A stretch of DNA of 64,000 bases from Aporrectodea caliginosa (lineage: Eukaryota; Annelida; Clitellata; Crassiclitellata; Lumbricidae), in the NCBI GenBank assembly GCA_020284085.1, contig JACEVL010000677.1, positions 124,001 through 188,000 of the forward strand, written 5' to 3'. The notes beneath the pieces were generated by a model, which saw only the letters and a program-made list of their open reading frames with translations, was not told the origin of the DNA and ran no database searches. The position numbers and the translations under genes were made by a program. Every line of letters begins with the position of its first letter. Within the stretch, counting starts at the first letter, position 1. Below, piece by piece: positions 33,936 to 43,895 of the stretch.

Positions 33936-33976
33936 TTTATACAGCGTCAGGTATATGCGTAAAAAAGGTGTTTAGC
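33936..33976 (-). promoter_or_regulatory. Module, TATACA box
   Basis: AGGTGT 33966-33971, 22-bp spacer, TATACA 33938-33943. Confidence 0.6.
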
Positions 33977-34443
33977 ATAGTGTATTACAAAACCCAAAAA
34001 CCACCACATCCCTCCTGTCCTGAAATCACTCCACTGGCTCAAAATACCCGAACGAATAGAATATAGTCGTATCACACACCTACAACACACTTCAATCTTC
34101 CCAAACCGTCCTATCTCCGTCAGTTGTTCACGGTCTAATCACTTCGTTCAACCCGCTCCTCCTCATCCCTAACACTGCTTCGCCCTTCCGTCACATCATC
34201 AACTAATTTTGCAAATAGTTCTCTAGCCATAGCTGTTCTTTAAGGGACAAACTCCCGACAGTACCTGACTCATCCTACAAACTCACCAAAACCCATTCTC
34301 TCGCTATCTCTGCACAGGTCTTTCACTCAAAACTGAAAACACAGTTTCACAAATCCTATACCGATTTCTCCTCATCCCTCACCTCAATCAACCTAGCTCG
34401 ATCTTTATTGGTAGAAGATTTTGAGATGGTTAGAGCGCACTCC

Positions 34444-34483
34444 TTAGACACCTTTAAAACGTACTTATATGATTTTATATAAG
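34444..34483 (+). promoter_or_regulatory. Module, triplet 1
   Basis: ACACCT 34448-34453, 22-bp spacer, TATATA 34476-34481. Only 42 bp separate its TATA box from the next hexamer. Confidence 0.65.
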
Positions 34484-34519
34484 CGAAGAAAATTGTAGCC
34501 GATTGGTTAGTGTGATCAT

Positions 34520-34559
34520 TTAGACACCTTTGAAGTGTTCTCAATGGACACTATATAAA
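34520..34559 (+). promoter_or_regulatory. Module, triplet 2
   Basis: ACACCT 34524-34529, 22-bp spacer, TATATA 34552-34557. Confidence 0.65.
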
Positions 34560-34626
34560 AACGGTTCACGAAACCCTATCGTTTGGAAAAGAAATTGATC
34601 AAACAAGAAAGTTTAGAGTGCTGTCG

Positions 34627-34666
34627 TTAGACACCTTTGAAACGAAGTTAAACAATGTTACATAAA
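34627..34666 (+). promoter_or_regulatory. Module, triplet 3, TACATA box
   Basis: ACACCT 34631-34636, 22-bp spacer, TACATA 34659-34664. Downstream block GGTCGACGTAAAC at 34716. Confidence 0.55.
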
Positions 34667-34797
34667 CTGGGAGATGGCAACTGTTAGATATTGCTTTTGA
34701 TGCTGCAGACTAATGTAAGGTCGACGTAAACACCCGGGAAGCTACAAGATGTCGCTAAACAATGGAGACTACAGATTAGTCATTCTGAGTGAGGCGC

Positions 34798-34834
34798 TAT
34801 ATAAATCTTTAGATACGATACGATACGACAGAGA
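34798..34834 (+). mobile_element. LINE 3'-end scrap
   Basis: GGCGCTATATAAATCTTTAG with (ATACG)n. Same ending at 55023. Confidence 0.5.
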
Positions 34835-34957
34835 GCTAGGTTTTTTCACAAATCCTATTCTGATTCCACCACTACCCTCTGCCTATAGAATTTGTTTTCA
34901 TTAAGGGCCTGTGAATTAGCTAACTCCCGTATATAATCGCCTTTCTCTGTGTGCTTG

Positions 34958-35058
34958 TATATATATATGTGTGTGTGTGTGTAAGTGCGGTTGTGCGTGT
35001 GTGCGTATGCGTGTTCGTATGCTCGTGTTTGTATGTATTTCTGTGCGTGTATGTGCGT
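34958..35058. repeat. (GT)-rich tract
   Basis: Lies about 235 bp left of the TATA box at 35295. Confidence 0.8.
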
Positions 35059-35292
35059 TTGTAATTATCGTAGGCTTTTCTTTTCTGCGGTCATGAAGTA
35101 AAAATTTATCTTTTTTCTATGAATTTGTTGGACTTTCTTATAAAATAAATTCAAGGTATTTTCTGCTGATACTTTACCTTACATTTCCTGTATTTCCGTT
35201 TTAACAATTAGCTGTGTGGTAACAAAGACCATTAGCGTCGCCCTCCTCCTTTATCCAAGCTTGGGACTCTCAGAAACCGAACAGTGGCGGAG

Positions 35293-35330
35293 TTTATATA
35301 GCGCAAGCTGAATGCGATTAAAATGTCCAA
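35293..35330 (-). promoter_or_regulatory. Decayed module
   Basis: TATATA 35295-35300 is intact and GCGCAAGCTGAATGCG follows, but the hexamer has become ATGTCC at 35323-35328. Confidence 0.4.
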
Positions 35331-35415
35331 CCATTTCTCGTTTGTTCCTACAGAATATCCGTCACTGACTTCCATCTTTAGTGGTAAATTAATCACAAAG
35401 AAATTGAGGAGTAAC

Positions 35416-35455
35416 TACATATAGTGTAAGTTGAATATGTTAAAAAGGTGTTCAG
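35416..35455 (-). promoter_or_regulatory. Module, CATATA box
   Basis: AGGTGT 35446-35451, 22-bp spacer, CATATA 35418-35423. Confidence 0.55.
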
Positions 35456-35539
35456 CATCAACCATTCCACGTGGTCTTTATTTGTTTATAAAGTAAATAC
35501 GCCAGAGACTTGAGCTTACAGTGGACGAATCCCAATGAC

Positions 35540-35602
35540 CTGTATGGGGTGTGTATGCCTGTGTATGTGTGTGCGTGCGTATGTGTGTGCGTGTGCAATT
35601 AC
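35540..35602. repeat. (GT)-rich tract
   Basis: About 315 bp downstream of the module at 35918. Confidence 0.75.
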
Positions 35603-35811
35603 CCTACCCTTTTGCTTTCTGCGCTCATGATGTCAAGCTATATCCTTCCTTTCTACGAATTTGTTGGACTTCGTTATAGAATAAAGTCGACGTATTTTCT
35701 GCTGACGAAAAACATTCATGCTTCGTAATGATTTCTAATAATTATAAGTTACCTTGCGTTTCCGAAGCCTCTATTATCAAATAGAAGTGGCGACATGATA
35801 TTCATTTAACG

Positions 35812-35893
35812 ATGGATGGATGGATCCACAGTTTAACGGCAGCTTATGACAACATAGGCCGTCGCCGCCGACAAAGATTAGTGTTTGGCATAT
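35812..35893 (-). repeat. H1 hairpin repeat with (CCAT)n tail
   Basis: The minus strand ends GGATCC(ATCC)n, arms GGCGGCG/CGGCAGC. Just upstream of a module. Confidence 0.6.
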
Positions 35894-35915
35894 TATTTAA
35901 CGAAACAGATGCGTA

Positions 35916-35957
35916 CTTATATATAGAGTCAGATGAATGCGTTAAAAAGGTGTTTAG
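35916..35957 (-). promoter_or_regulatory. ACACCT-N22-TATA module, near consensus
   Basis: AGGTGT 35948-35953, 22-bp spacer GAGTCAGATGAATGCGTTAA-type, TATATATA 35918-35925. Confidence 0.7.
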
Positions 35958-36044
35958 CGTCAACTCTACATATGCCTCGTTTTTTCTATAGTAAAACACC
36001 AATGAATTTACATAGTCAGCGATTTTAATTAAACGTAGTAATAG

Positions 36045-36432
36045 TTTCAGTTTAACGACACTGTGTGAAAACAGAGATCATTAGCGTCGCCCTCGTCCTT
36101 CATCCATGCTTGGGATTGGAACATCTTGGCCCTATGGTACGGAGTATAGTGGAGGAGTTATGCGGTACGTTAGAAGCTACTGACGCTCATGTTATACCAG
36201 AGGTGGTTACCCGGCTTCGCAGAGGTTATCGCTATCTTGTAGGGCCTATATTATTTATTCCCCGGGCTAAATATAATGGTAGACGAAACTCCCGTTTTTA
36301 GTATTGAATGCGCAAGCGTAATTTTTCAGGGTGACGTCGTGGTTTTATGACGAATGCGCTGATTTGCATATTTGCACCTCTGAGTAATTTCCTTGAAGAA
36401 GTGCTATATAAATACTTCACTGAATTACTTAA
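36045..36432 (+). repeat. Duplicated block, uninterrupted copy
   Basis: Pairs with 59975-60630: TTAGCGTCGCCC, GTTACCCGGCTTCG, AATTTTTCAGGGTGACGTCG, GCACCTCTGAGTAATTTCC. It is the empty site for the insertion at 60315 and ends like a LINE (GTGCTATATAAATAC). Confidence 0.75.
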
Positions 36433-36451
36433 TTATTACTACAACTACTAT

Positions 36452-36536
36452 GAGCTGTAATCATTTTGGCAACGTTATTTCTGTCGACGGCCTTTGTTGC
36501 CATAAGCTGCCGTTAAATTCTGGATCCATCCATGCA
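36452..36536 (+). repeat. H1 hairpin repeat with GGATCC tail
   Basis: GAGCTGTAATCATTTTGGC, GTCGACGGCC, GCTGCCGTTAAA, TGGATCCATCCATGC. Confidence 0.55.
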
Positions 36537-36601
36537 ACTATTAGATATTATTACTATCTCCCACTGGTGTCGCTTCAACAACTCGAGCAGCCATTGCTCC
36601 C

Positions 36602-36662
36602 CCGGGACGCATATCGTATCGTATCTAATAATTTATAAACTATTCAGAGGCGCTCTCAACAC
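36602..36662 (-). mobile_element. LINE 3'-end scrap
   Basis: CGTATCGTATC tail, TTATAAACTATTCAGAGGCG. Confidence 0.4.
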
Positions 36663-36955
36663 GGAAGCCCTGCGGAAAGAAATGCCTTTAAAGAGCCAGA
36701 GACCGATGAGGAAAAACCAGTCATTAGTTTAGGCCTTGGTGAAGGGGAAGGTCACTTCAAATATAGGGACCCGTCACAACAAACACTCGGAGTTGGCCTA
36801 GCGCAGTCCTAGTACTAGGAACAAAGAGATCAAACCGATAAGATTGTAGTTACATTGGAAAGGATTTTATTAAGGGATAATAGGATATAACAATATAAGA
36901 TACGATAAGTTAACCTTAACTTTCTCGTGACAGATTAAAATATCGATGAAAATAT

Positions 36956-36995
36956 TTAGACACCTCTAAAATGGATGCAACAGATTCTATTTATT
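36956..36995 (+). promoter_or_regulatory. ACACCT-N22-TATA module, type II
   Basis: ACACCT 36960-36965, 22-bp spacer, TATTTA 36988-36993. Bases 36999-37029 differ completely from the paralogue at 8106-8143. Confidence 0.65.
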
Positions 36996-37183
36996 AATGA
37001 AATTTGTCAATGATAACGTGCGGTTTCTCATGTCTTATTACAATGGTCGGTCGACGTTAACGGAAGACGCAAGGAGTCGTCAAACATAATTACAAACTCT
37101 GTCACTACCTGTGTTACGCCAGTCCCAAGCCAGGAGAAAAATCGGAGGGCGACGCTAATCATCTTTGTCGTGACACAGTGTCG

Positions 37184-37812
37184 TTAACCCTTTGGAGGTG
37201 AGGTGAAGCATTGTAACGTTTCAGGTGAGGTGGGGTCTGACATACCCCAATACATATAATTACTTGCAAGTCACAATATCAACTATAATATAAATTGTGA
37301 GCTAAACTACAGTTATGTAACCAATTGTCGGCTAAACTGGTGATTTTCAGGAACAAATAACAGTTTTCAGTCATAATTGTTATGGCCAGCGTGGTGGCGC
37401 TCAAAATCAAGCGGCCCTTTGCAATGGCATCTTCGTGGCCCTCAAAACATGTAACATTTTGGGAACACGTAACAATGTCGTGACATAATACCCGTAATAA
37501 TTGATCAATTTTGCATCGATGCAACACTATATGCAGTAATATCTTATAATCGCACATTTTTTCGGCACTGTGCCGTTACTTTTTAAATTCCTTAAAATCA
37601 ATATGTATACGAAAAATTAAAATTTCACTTTAATATGCAAGAAATAAAAAAAATGGCACCCAAAAGTACCTGAAAGTGTCCTAGAGTGTCCGTATTTCAC
37701 ATTCACTAAGGTAGACAAAAATAATCCAAGCTGGTTCTACGTTTTCCGTAGAAAAAGCAGCGTAGAATAGCCTTGGGGTGTGTCATACCCCACCTCACCT
37801 CCAAAGGGTTAA
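37184..37812 (+). mobile_element. piggyBac-type MITE, family M1, full length
   Basis: TTAA at 37184-37187 and 37809-37812 flanks perfect 18-bp inverted ends CCCTTTGGAGGTGAGGTG. A second GGTGAGGTGGGG block lies a few bases in. No transposase ORF. The duplicate near 8292 lacks it, so the insertion postdates the duplication. The target TTAA lies inside an H3 hairpin repeat. Confidence 0.9.
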
Positions 37813-37920
37813 ACAACAACTTACCACCAATTACAAATTAGTAATCAACATTATTATTAGCAGTGTCCATTAGCATTGGTAATATCATATCATTTACTAC
37901 GCATGCTTAATAAATCTGAT

Positions 37921-38030
37921 TCTGATGAGCGGAGCAACTGTGAGTGAAGAACTTACTCAATGTCCCAACACATTAACCGTCTCAGGGCAGGAGAATCGAA
38001 CCCGTACTCTCCGCGTTACAAGGCCAGTTC
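37921..38030 (-). repeat. tRNA-derived SINE C
   Basis: Minus-strand B box GGTTCGATTCTCC near 37995. The body matches 8409-8512. Confidence 0.55.
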
Positions 38031-38332
38031 TAAATCTAGATAAATGAGGAGGGCGACGCTGATCATTATCGTTATGACACAGCCTCGTTAAACAGCAACT
38101 TACCAAGTCTTTCATAATTCTTTTGCAAAACACGAGACGATTGAAAATAATACCGATAAGAACAACACAACTATAAAACTTTTAAACATCATTTGATGTC
38201 ATTATCATCGTATCACCATGATTAAAATTTGTTTTATCGTTATAGTTGTTTTAATATTGATTGTTGAATTGTTATGAGAGCCTTCCACCATTTATACTAT
38301 CCTCAACTCAGAAACCGTTTTTCTACCGTCGA

Positions 38333-38371
38333 TTTATATAATTTCAGTTGAATGCGTTATAAAGGTGTTTA
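38333..38371 (-). promoter_or_regulatory. ACACCT-N22-TATA module
   Basis: AGGTGT 38363-38368, 22-bp spacer, TATATA 38335-38340. Confidence 0.6.
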
Positions 38372-38524
38372 CTATCAGCCATTACTCATGGCCTTGTTTG
38401 CTCCGGTAGTATATCTTCACTGTGATAATGAACACATTTTACCACATTTTACCACTCGACATAAATAGAAATAATAGCCAACAGTTACAAAATGAAAAGA
38501 AGAATAGAAAACGCATATTATGCC

Positions 38525-38790
38525 ATAAGAATGGTGAGGATTGTTCAAGCGATTATGGGGAACTCCTAGTTCCATGGGTTCGCTTGACTGGTAGGCAGAT
38601 CAGAGCTTACTCGGTTGCAGACCCTTTCATCTGGAATGACCTACCATCGGAGCTGCGTTTGGTACATCTGACCAATCTAACTGGGTTTCATAGATCAATC
38701 AGATCTTTTTCTTTATCAGTGGTTAGATGGGAGCGCTCCTGAGTAGATTTCTTGAAGAGGCGCTATATAAATCTCCAGAATTGATTAATA
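38525..38790 (+). mobile_element. LINE 3' end fragment
   Basis: AYSVADPFIWNDLPSELRLV segment, then GGAGCGCTCCTGAGTAG and GAGGCGCTATATAAATC. Confidence 0.7.
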
Positions 38791-38871
38791 AATAATTTCT
38801 GTCGACGTAAACGGCCTTTGTTCGAATAAGATGTCGTTGAACTCTACACCAAGCCATTATAAAGGTTGATG

Positions 38872-38910
38872 ATGAACACCTTTTAACGTATACGTCTGAC
38901 CTTATATATT
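38872..38910 (+). promoter_or_regulatory. ACACCT-N21-TATA module
   Basis: ACACCT 38876-38881, 21-bp spacer, TATATA 38903-38908. One base shorter than its paralogue at 10110. Confidence 0.6.
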
Positions 38911-39526
38911 AATGTGCTCGAGCCGTGTAACTTACGATATGACCACTATTTGAGCAATGCTTCAAAGTAACTATGTAGAGTGACATAATCATGCACATCT
39001 TTTAAGTGTTATTTTAAGTTAAATTCACCCAATAAGTGAAAGCAGAAGAGCGGTCCTTAATGAGTCATAAACGGTTCTATTATTTAATTAATTCTAGTTA
39101 TCAGCAGATCAGCTCAGTGTACACATGTCATTAAACTAACTATTCAATTTCATCATGGTTATTTAGAAATACCAGCAAGGCAAGGCATTCAGCATTATTA
39201 TATTCCAGAGAATAGTTTGAGGTGTTTCCCAGTCTGTTTGGGAAGCAGTTTTTGTGTTTTTCATTTTTGTTCGAGTCTTTGCTTAGTTTCTCTGTTCTTC
39301 TTTTTGCAAAATAAAGTATATATATAGTCAATGGCTCTTGTTGTGATCAGACGTGGTTACAATATGCATCGACGCACTTTCGCCAGAAAGTAAATCCCAG
39401 GTCTTTTAATGAAACTCTTGACATTATACCATCTCTACGATAATGATTGTTTAACGACACCGCTTAATAACATAGGTTATTAGCGTCGCCCTCCTCCTTT
39501 CTCTAAGATGGATGGATCCAGGGTAC

Positions 39527-39642
39527 ATGTAAGTAAGTAAGTAAGAATATTCTTTATTGAGAAGCATTAGCAAACGCACAGCACTGTGCATGGCAAGATT
39601 AATACATTCAAACAGGAACAAACAAATTTTTATATACAAGCA
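39527..39642 (-). repeat. LINE/SINE 3' end, TTAC-tail class
   Basis: (GTAA)n, GAATATTCTTTATTGAGAAG, CAGCACTGTGCATGGC, the reverse of 16690 and 44200. Confidence 0.6.
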
Positions 39643-39800
39643 AAGAATTGAATGTAACGACGTCTGATCACAACAAGAGCCATTGACGTCTACACAAAGT
39701 ATTCTGAAAAGTTCTCATCGTTCGTAGTAGTTTCATTTTAAGGACATAATCATCTTAACCAAATTACGTTCTGCGATTAATTTTTCAACGTAGGCGCAAG

Positions 39801-39840
39801 TTTACATAGATTTCGATAACTACGTTAACAAGGTGTTTAA
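39801..39840 (-). promoter_or_regulatory. Module, TACATA box
   Basis: AGGTGT 39831-39836, 22-bp spacer, TACATA 39803-39808. Confidence 0.5.
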
Positions 39841-40023
39841 AATAAACTGATGGACCCGTCTATTCCTCTCAGAAATCAGTCACTGACGGTCGTCGTCTTA
39901 TCTTAATTCACTCCACCTTACCAAACCCCATCGTAACTTACCATACCTGTCGTACTTTAACCTACCACATAGTGGTCGTTAAACAGTAAATAAGCAAAGC
40001 AAGCCTTTTTTAGCGTGATACAT

Positions 40024-40063
40024 TTAGACACCTTTAAAGTGTCGTCAAAGGAAGTTATATATA
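40024..40063 (+). promoter_or_regulatory. ACACCT-N22-TATA module
   Basis: ACACCT 40028-40033, 22-bp spacer, TATATATA from 40056. Confidence 0.6.
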
Positions 40064-40133
40064 CACGAATCGCGACCGTAAATCGTTTTGATCAATCTTA
40101 TGTAGTATTGTGCCAAAAAAGCAATTAAGCAAA

Positions 40134-40222
40134 CTACACAGTAACCGTCTCAGTGTATGAGAATCGAACCCCTACTCTCAGCGTTATAAAGCGAGCGCTC
40201 TAACCATTCGGCTACTGTCCCC
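40134..40222 (-). repeat. tRNA-derived SINE C, best tRNA-like head
   Basis: The minus strand reads TAGCCGAATGGTTAGAGCGC (A box), then GGGTTCGATTCTC (B box), in tRNA-like spacing, and the ACTGTGTAG tail region. A full acceptor stem with CCA context is absent, so it is a SINE head and not a tRNA gene. Confidence 0.65.
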
Positions 40223-40433
40223 CACATTTTCATCAATTGCATATAATTATAATCATTTTTATTTTCATTTATTTTCGCATGGATCTCCGATTTTAATTAA
40301 AAATAATTTGTCATTTTAATAATTAATTATAACTCAGCTATGATTTTTGCCGGCCTCTGGAATGAGCCAACCTTTTCTCTCTTGTAAATAAACGGATGTA
40401 ATAGAAATACACTAAACACGAGCGAAGAAAAGT

Positions 40434-40473
40434 CTTATATGGCGTCAAGTGAATGCGTTAAAAAGGTGTTTAA
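40434..40473 (-). promoter_or_regulatory. Module, TATATG box
   Basis: AGGTGT 40464-40469, 22-bp spacer, TATATG 40436-40441. Confidence 0.6.
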
Positions 40474-40549
40474 TATCGACCAGTATTTACCTCCTCGTTT
40501 GTTTCATATAGTAAATGGTGTAACTCCAAAAGTACGGTCCGTGGGTCAA

Positions 40550-40600
40550 CAGTTTAACGACATCTTGTGGCAATAAAAGTCGTTGACGTCAACAAAAATT
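40550..40600. repeat. H2 hairpin repeat
   Basis: CAGTTTAACGACATCTTGTG, AAAAGTCGTTGACGTCAAC; arms ACGAC/GTCGT. Confidence 0.45.
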
Positions 40601-40841
40601 ATTCTGAACAGTTCTCACCGTTTCATTGTAACTGTAATTGTATTCGATCATGATGTACAATGCAGGAATTGCCGCTCTTCTGTTTCAACTAATAGGACGA
40701 AAACTGCACGTCACAGAAGTGTTTTGAATTTTCTAAATATATTTTCATTGTTTTTTCATTGTTTTAAACTGTTCTCTGCGTTTCGTATGGCGCAATGCAC
40801 CGTGTAAAGGTTAATGATTTACACATGATCTATTGCGAATG

Positions 40842-40880
40842 TTTATATAGCATCAGATGAATGCGTTTAAAAGGTGTCTA
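40842..40880 (-). promoter_or_regulatory. ACACCT-N22-TATA module
   Basis: AGGTGT 40872-40877, 22-bp spacer, TATATA 40844-40849. Confidence 0.65.
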
Positions 40881-41406
40881 GTATCAAACATTGCTAACGG
40901 CTGCAATTTCTCATTAAACGTTACAAACGTTACACGTACTGAACGCACGGACATGCAATTGCCGTTTAACGATGCTTTGTAGCAACAATGATGACTATGG
41001 AGTCGCCCTCCTCCTTTCTCCAGGACTGGCACTGGCGCTATCGCCTATAGAGCAATGTCTTAGCCAAATAAACATACAGCATCTAATATAATGTTTTAGC
41101 GCCAACTCACGATCCCGATTTTTTCTTAAAGTAAGTCTGAACAACTGCTGAAAGTGACTACAGACTAGTAGTAGTAGTTTCAGTTTAACGACACTGTGTG
41201 ATAAGAACGATCATTAGCGTCGCCCGCCTTCATTATCCAGGCTTGGGACTGACACTGTCAAGTTAAAAACAGTGACGGAGTTGTGACTACTGAGGCATAT
41301 ATTATAGGACCAATCAAATTATGTTAATACGGTTTTTGGCGTCAACTCGCGGTCTCGTTAATTTGGAGTAGAACAATAACCCACTAAACGCGTTACATAA
41401 GTTAAC

Positions 41407-41448
41407 TTTATATAGAGATTCGGCAAATTACGTTATAACGGTGTTTTG
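41407..41448 (-). promoter_or_regulatory. Module, CGGTGT with 24-bp spacer
   Basis: CGGTGT 41439-41444, TATATA 41409-41414. A decayed copy (ACGGTTTT, about 41332) sits 106 bp to its left. Confidence 0.45.
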
Positions 41449-41654
41449 CTTCAAAGCGTGGCCTCGCTTGTTTTTATAGTAAATGCACCACCAATAAAAT
41501 ATAAGAACATTAGACAACGTGGTGCATTTAAAGTCATTTTCTGGTTAACTGTAAAATCAAAACTTCTGCTCTAAAAAAATGCTTAGAGTACTATTGACGT
41601 AAGCTGGTATTGTATTATTATCCAAATAATGCAGATACAGTAAATACCGTGAAT

Positions 41655-41812
41655 GCCTCCCCATGATATACAATAACTTCTCTCGTTCAATCCGTGGTTT
41701 GTGTACATTAATTTGTTTGTTTGAATGCATGAAGCTTGCGATGTACAGTGCTGTGCTTTGATAGAACGTCTCATTAAAGAATATTCTTACTTACTTTCTT
41801 ACTTATATGTTC
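41655..41812 (+). repeat. LINE/SINE 3' end, TTAC-tail class
   Basis: AATAACTTCTCTCGTTCAAT, CGATGTACAGTGCTGTGC, CATTAAAGAATATTCTTAC. Confidence 0.55.
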
Positions 41813-41980
41813 TGTCAGTAACTTGAGGAATTTGGTCGAGGCATAAACTGGGAAGTAAACGGCAAGTCCTGTGATGCACTGGTTCCGTGTATGAAAGCTC
41901 TTTGGGATTCGTCCATTGTAGGCTCAAACCATTGGGAGATTTTCTATAGGAACGAACGAGGCCATGAGTTATGGTAATAT

Positions 41981-42022
41981 TTAGACACCTTTTAAACGTA
42001 TATATCAGATATACTATTTATA
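41981..42022 (+). promoter_or_regulatory. Module with 24-bp spacer
   Basis: ACACCT 41985-41990, TATTTA 42015-42020. A TATA dinucleotide gain in the spacer explains the two extra bases. Confidence 0.5.
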
Positions 42023-42046
42023 TCTCACGCGTTTAACCGTAAACAG

Positions 42047-42120
42047 AGCTGTAATATACCAAAAAACAATGTTTGTCGGCGGAAAGACCTATGTTGTCAT
42101 AAGCTACCGTTAAACTGTGA
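42047..42120 (+). repeat. H1 hairpin repeat
   Basis: GAGCTGTAATATACC, GTCGGCGGAAAGACC, AAGCTACCGTTAAACTGTG. It sits between two modules. Confidence 0.5.
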
Positions 42121-42124
42121 CACC

Positions 42125-42164
42125 TTAGACACCTTTAAAATGTTTGCATCAGACGCTATAAATA
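42125..42164 (+). promoter_or_regulatory. ACACCT-N22-TATA module, type II
   Basis: ACACCT 42129-42134, 22-bp spacer, TATAAA 42157-42162. Downstream block at 42220. Confidence 0.65.
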
Positions 42165-42487
42165 CCTCACGCGTTTAATCGCAATCTGTTGTCCATCACT
42201 GCAGGTAGAAGTCATTGAAGGTCGACGTTAATAGCAGACGTAAGATGTCGCCAAGCAATTTCAAATTAGGAACTCTGCCACTGCACGTCCGTGCCTTAGT
42301 CACGGGCAGTGCCAGTCCCAAGAGTAGATAAAGGAGGAGGGTGATGCTGATTATCTCTGTTATCTCACTGTGTCGTTAGGCTGAAACGACTACTAATTCC
42401 AATTCTCTAATCGTCATTATTATTAGGAATGACGATTAGCATTGGTAGTAGTATTTCTTGCACTAGGCTTGCAAGGCCAATAACTCT

Positions 42488-42606
42488 GATTGTGAGTGAA
42501 GGACTTCCTGAAGGTCCCCACACAGTAACAGACTCAGGGGAGGAGGTTCGAACCCATCCTCTCAGCGTTACATGGCGAACGCCCTAACTAATCGGCTATC
42601 GGTGAG
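42488..42606 (-). repeat. tRNA-derived SINE C
   Basis: A box TAGCCGATTAGTTAGGGCG and B box GGTTCGAACCTCC on the minus strand. Confidence 0.6.
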
Positions 42607-42724
42607 ACTCAAACAGGTTCTTCTGCTTACTGGCTCAAGTCCCATGTCTGGAGTAATAAATAGAATCTTCATGATCATCCATTGATATAGTGGACATTAT
42701 GATAACATCTCATTAGAGGCCCTA

Positions 42725-42846
42725 GATTAGATTAGATTAGATTAGATTAGATTAGATTAGATTAGATTAGATTAGATTTGATTAGATTTGATTAGATTAG
42801 ATTAGATTAGATTAGATTAGATTAGATTAGATTAGATTAGATTAAG
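42725..42846. repeat. (GATTA)n array
   Basis: About 23 units with two TTTGATTA interruptions, about 95 bp upstream of the module at 42940. Confidence 0.9.
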
Positions 42847-42935
42847 GAAAGGGATAATAAGATAAGATAAAACAAGATGAGATAAGTTAGGCTTTACATT
42901 CTCATGAACTAGCATCAATCGATGATAATGTAATC

Positions 42936-42975
42936 ATAGACACCTTTAACTCGCATGAACCAGATGCTATAAATA
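42936..42975 (+). promoter_or_regulatory. ACACCT-N22-TATA module, type II
   Basis: ACACCT 42940-42945, 22-bp spacer, TATAAA 42968-42973. Block at 43016. Confidence 0.65.
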
Positions 42976-43323
42976 ATTCACGCGCTCAATCCAGTTTACT
43001 TCGTGGATCATCTCAGATCGACGTTAACGGCAGACGTAAGATGTCGCCAAGCAGTTACGAAAACGTAATCATCATTATTATTAATGGTAGTGGTGATTAG
43101 TTTTGGTATTAGAATAGAATATTCTTTATTGCAGGACCAATTGCAAATTGCATTTTGTCTAACATGAATGTTTAAATGATTGCTTTCTCTCTTTCTGGAT
43201 TTGTCTTATTTGTGCAGTCTAAAAACTGTTTATTCGCATGTATTTTATTTGATATATCATCCTAATTATAAAGGTTTTTCTGACGAGGGTATTTCATTTA
43301 CCCTATACGCATTGTCAGTTATT

Positions 43324-43413
43324 CTGAGTGACGGACAGTTACCGTCTGATGGAAGGAGGATCGAACCCATACTCTCCGCGTTACAGGGCGACGGTCTTAA
43401 CTAATCGGCTAAG
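43324..43413 (-). repeat. tRNA-derived SINE C
   Basis: TAGCCGATTAGTTAAGACCG and GGTTCGATCCTCC on the minus strand. Confidence 0.55.
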
Positions 43414-43491
43414 ATAAAAAAAAAACCTGTAAAAGATAAGATGCAATCGTTATATATCGGATACGTTAAAGTCGCACTCTTCCTAAATACT

Positions 43492-43790
43492 CTCCATTCC
43501 CCTCTTCCTCCCTTTCCTCTATTTGCTCTCTTCCTTCCTTTCCTGCATTCACTCCCATCCTCTCTTTCCTTATTTCGCTCTCTTCCTCCCTTTCCTCCAA
43601 TTCGCTCTCTTCCATTTTTTCTCCATTTGCTCTCTTCCTCTCTTTCCTCCATTCGCTCTCTTCCTCTCTTTCCTCCATTCGCTCTCTTCCTCTCTTTCCT
43701 CCATTCGATCTCTTCCTCCCTTTCCTCCACGCGACCTCCTCCTCCTCTTCCTTCACTCGATCTCCTCCTCCTTTTCCTCCTTTCGTGCTT
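43492..43790. repeat. Pyrimidine-rich minisatellite
   Basis: Imperfect ~24-36-bp units of CTCTCTTCCTCCCTTTCCTC plus ATTCG. Almost all C/T on the plus strand for about 300 bp, which yields the spurious Glu/Arg-rich ORFs on the minus strand. Confidence 0.85.
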
Positions 43791-43853
43791 CATTACATTA
43801 CACTTTGAAGCCCTACAGCCAGCAACGTAGACGATACATGTAGCTAAGGCGTT

Positions 43854-43895
43854 GATATATATAAGGCCAGATGAATTCATTAAAAAGGTGTTTAA
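43854..43895 (-). promoter_or_regulatory. ACACCT-N22-TATA module, inverted type II
   Basis: AGGTGT 43886-43891, 22-bp spacer, TATATATA 43856-43863. CTAATCCATTCTAATG lies upstream to its right, as at 15418. Confidence 0.65.

Larger units (their letters stand above)
33800..36900. other. Gene-free module region
   Basis: Eight modules, including the triplet at 34.44-34.67 kb, two (GT)n tracts and two LINE 3' scraps. Bases 36.05-36.43 kb pair with 59.98-60.63 kb. Bases 33.48-33.72 and 34.0-34.37 kb are related non-coding repeats with GCTCCTCCTCCACCATAAC. Confidence 0.5.
36870..39280 (+). repeat. Segmental duplication, copy 2
   Basis: Partner of 7960-10490. It carries the M1 MITE at 37184 and lacks SINE A. 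Confidence 0.8.
39280..43490. other. Gene-free module region
   Basis: Modules at 39803, 40028, 40436, 40844, 41409, 41985, 42129 and 42940, with SINE C copies, a GATTA array and LINE 3' ends. No coding signal. Confidence 0.55.

Noticed and set aside
40134..40222. Functional tRNA gene on the minus strand
   Set aside because: A and B boxes exist but no good acceptor stem, and the same sequence recurs many times in decayed form joined to a SINE body.
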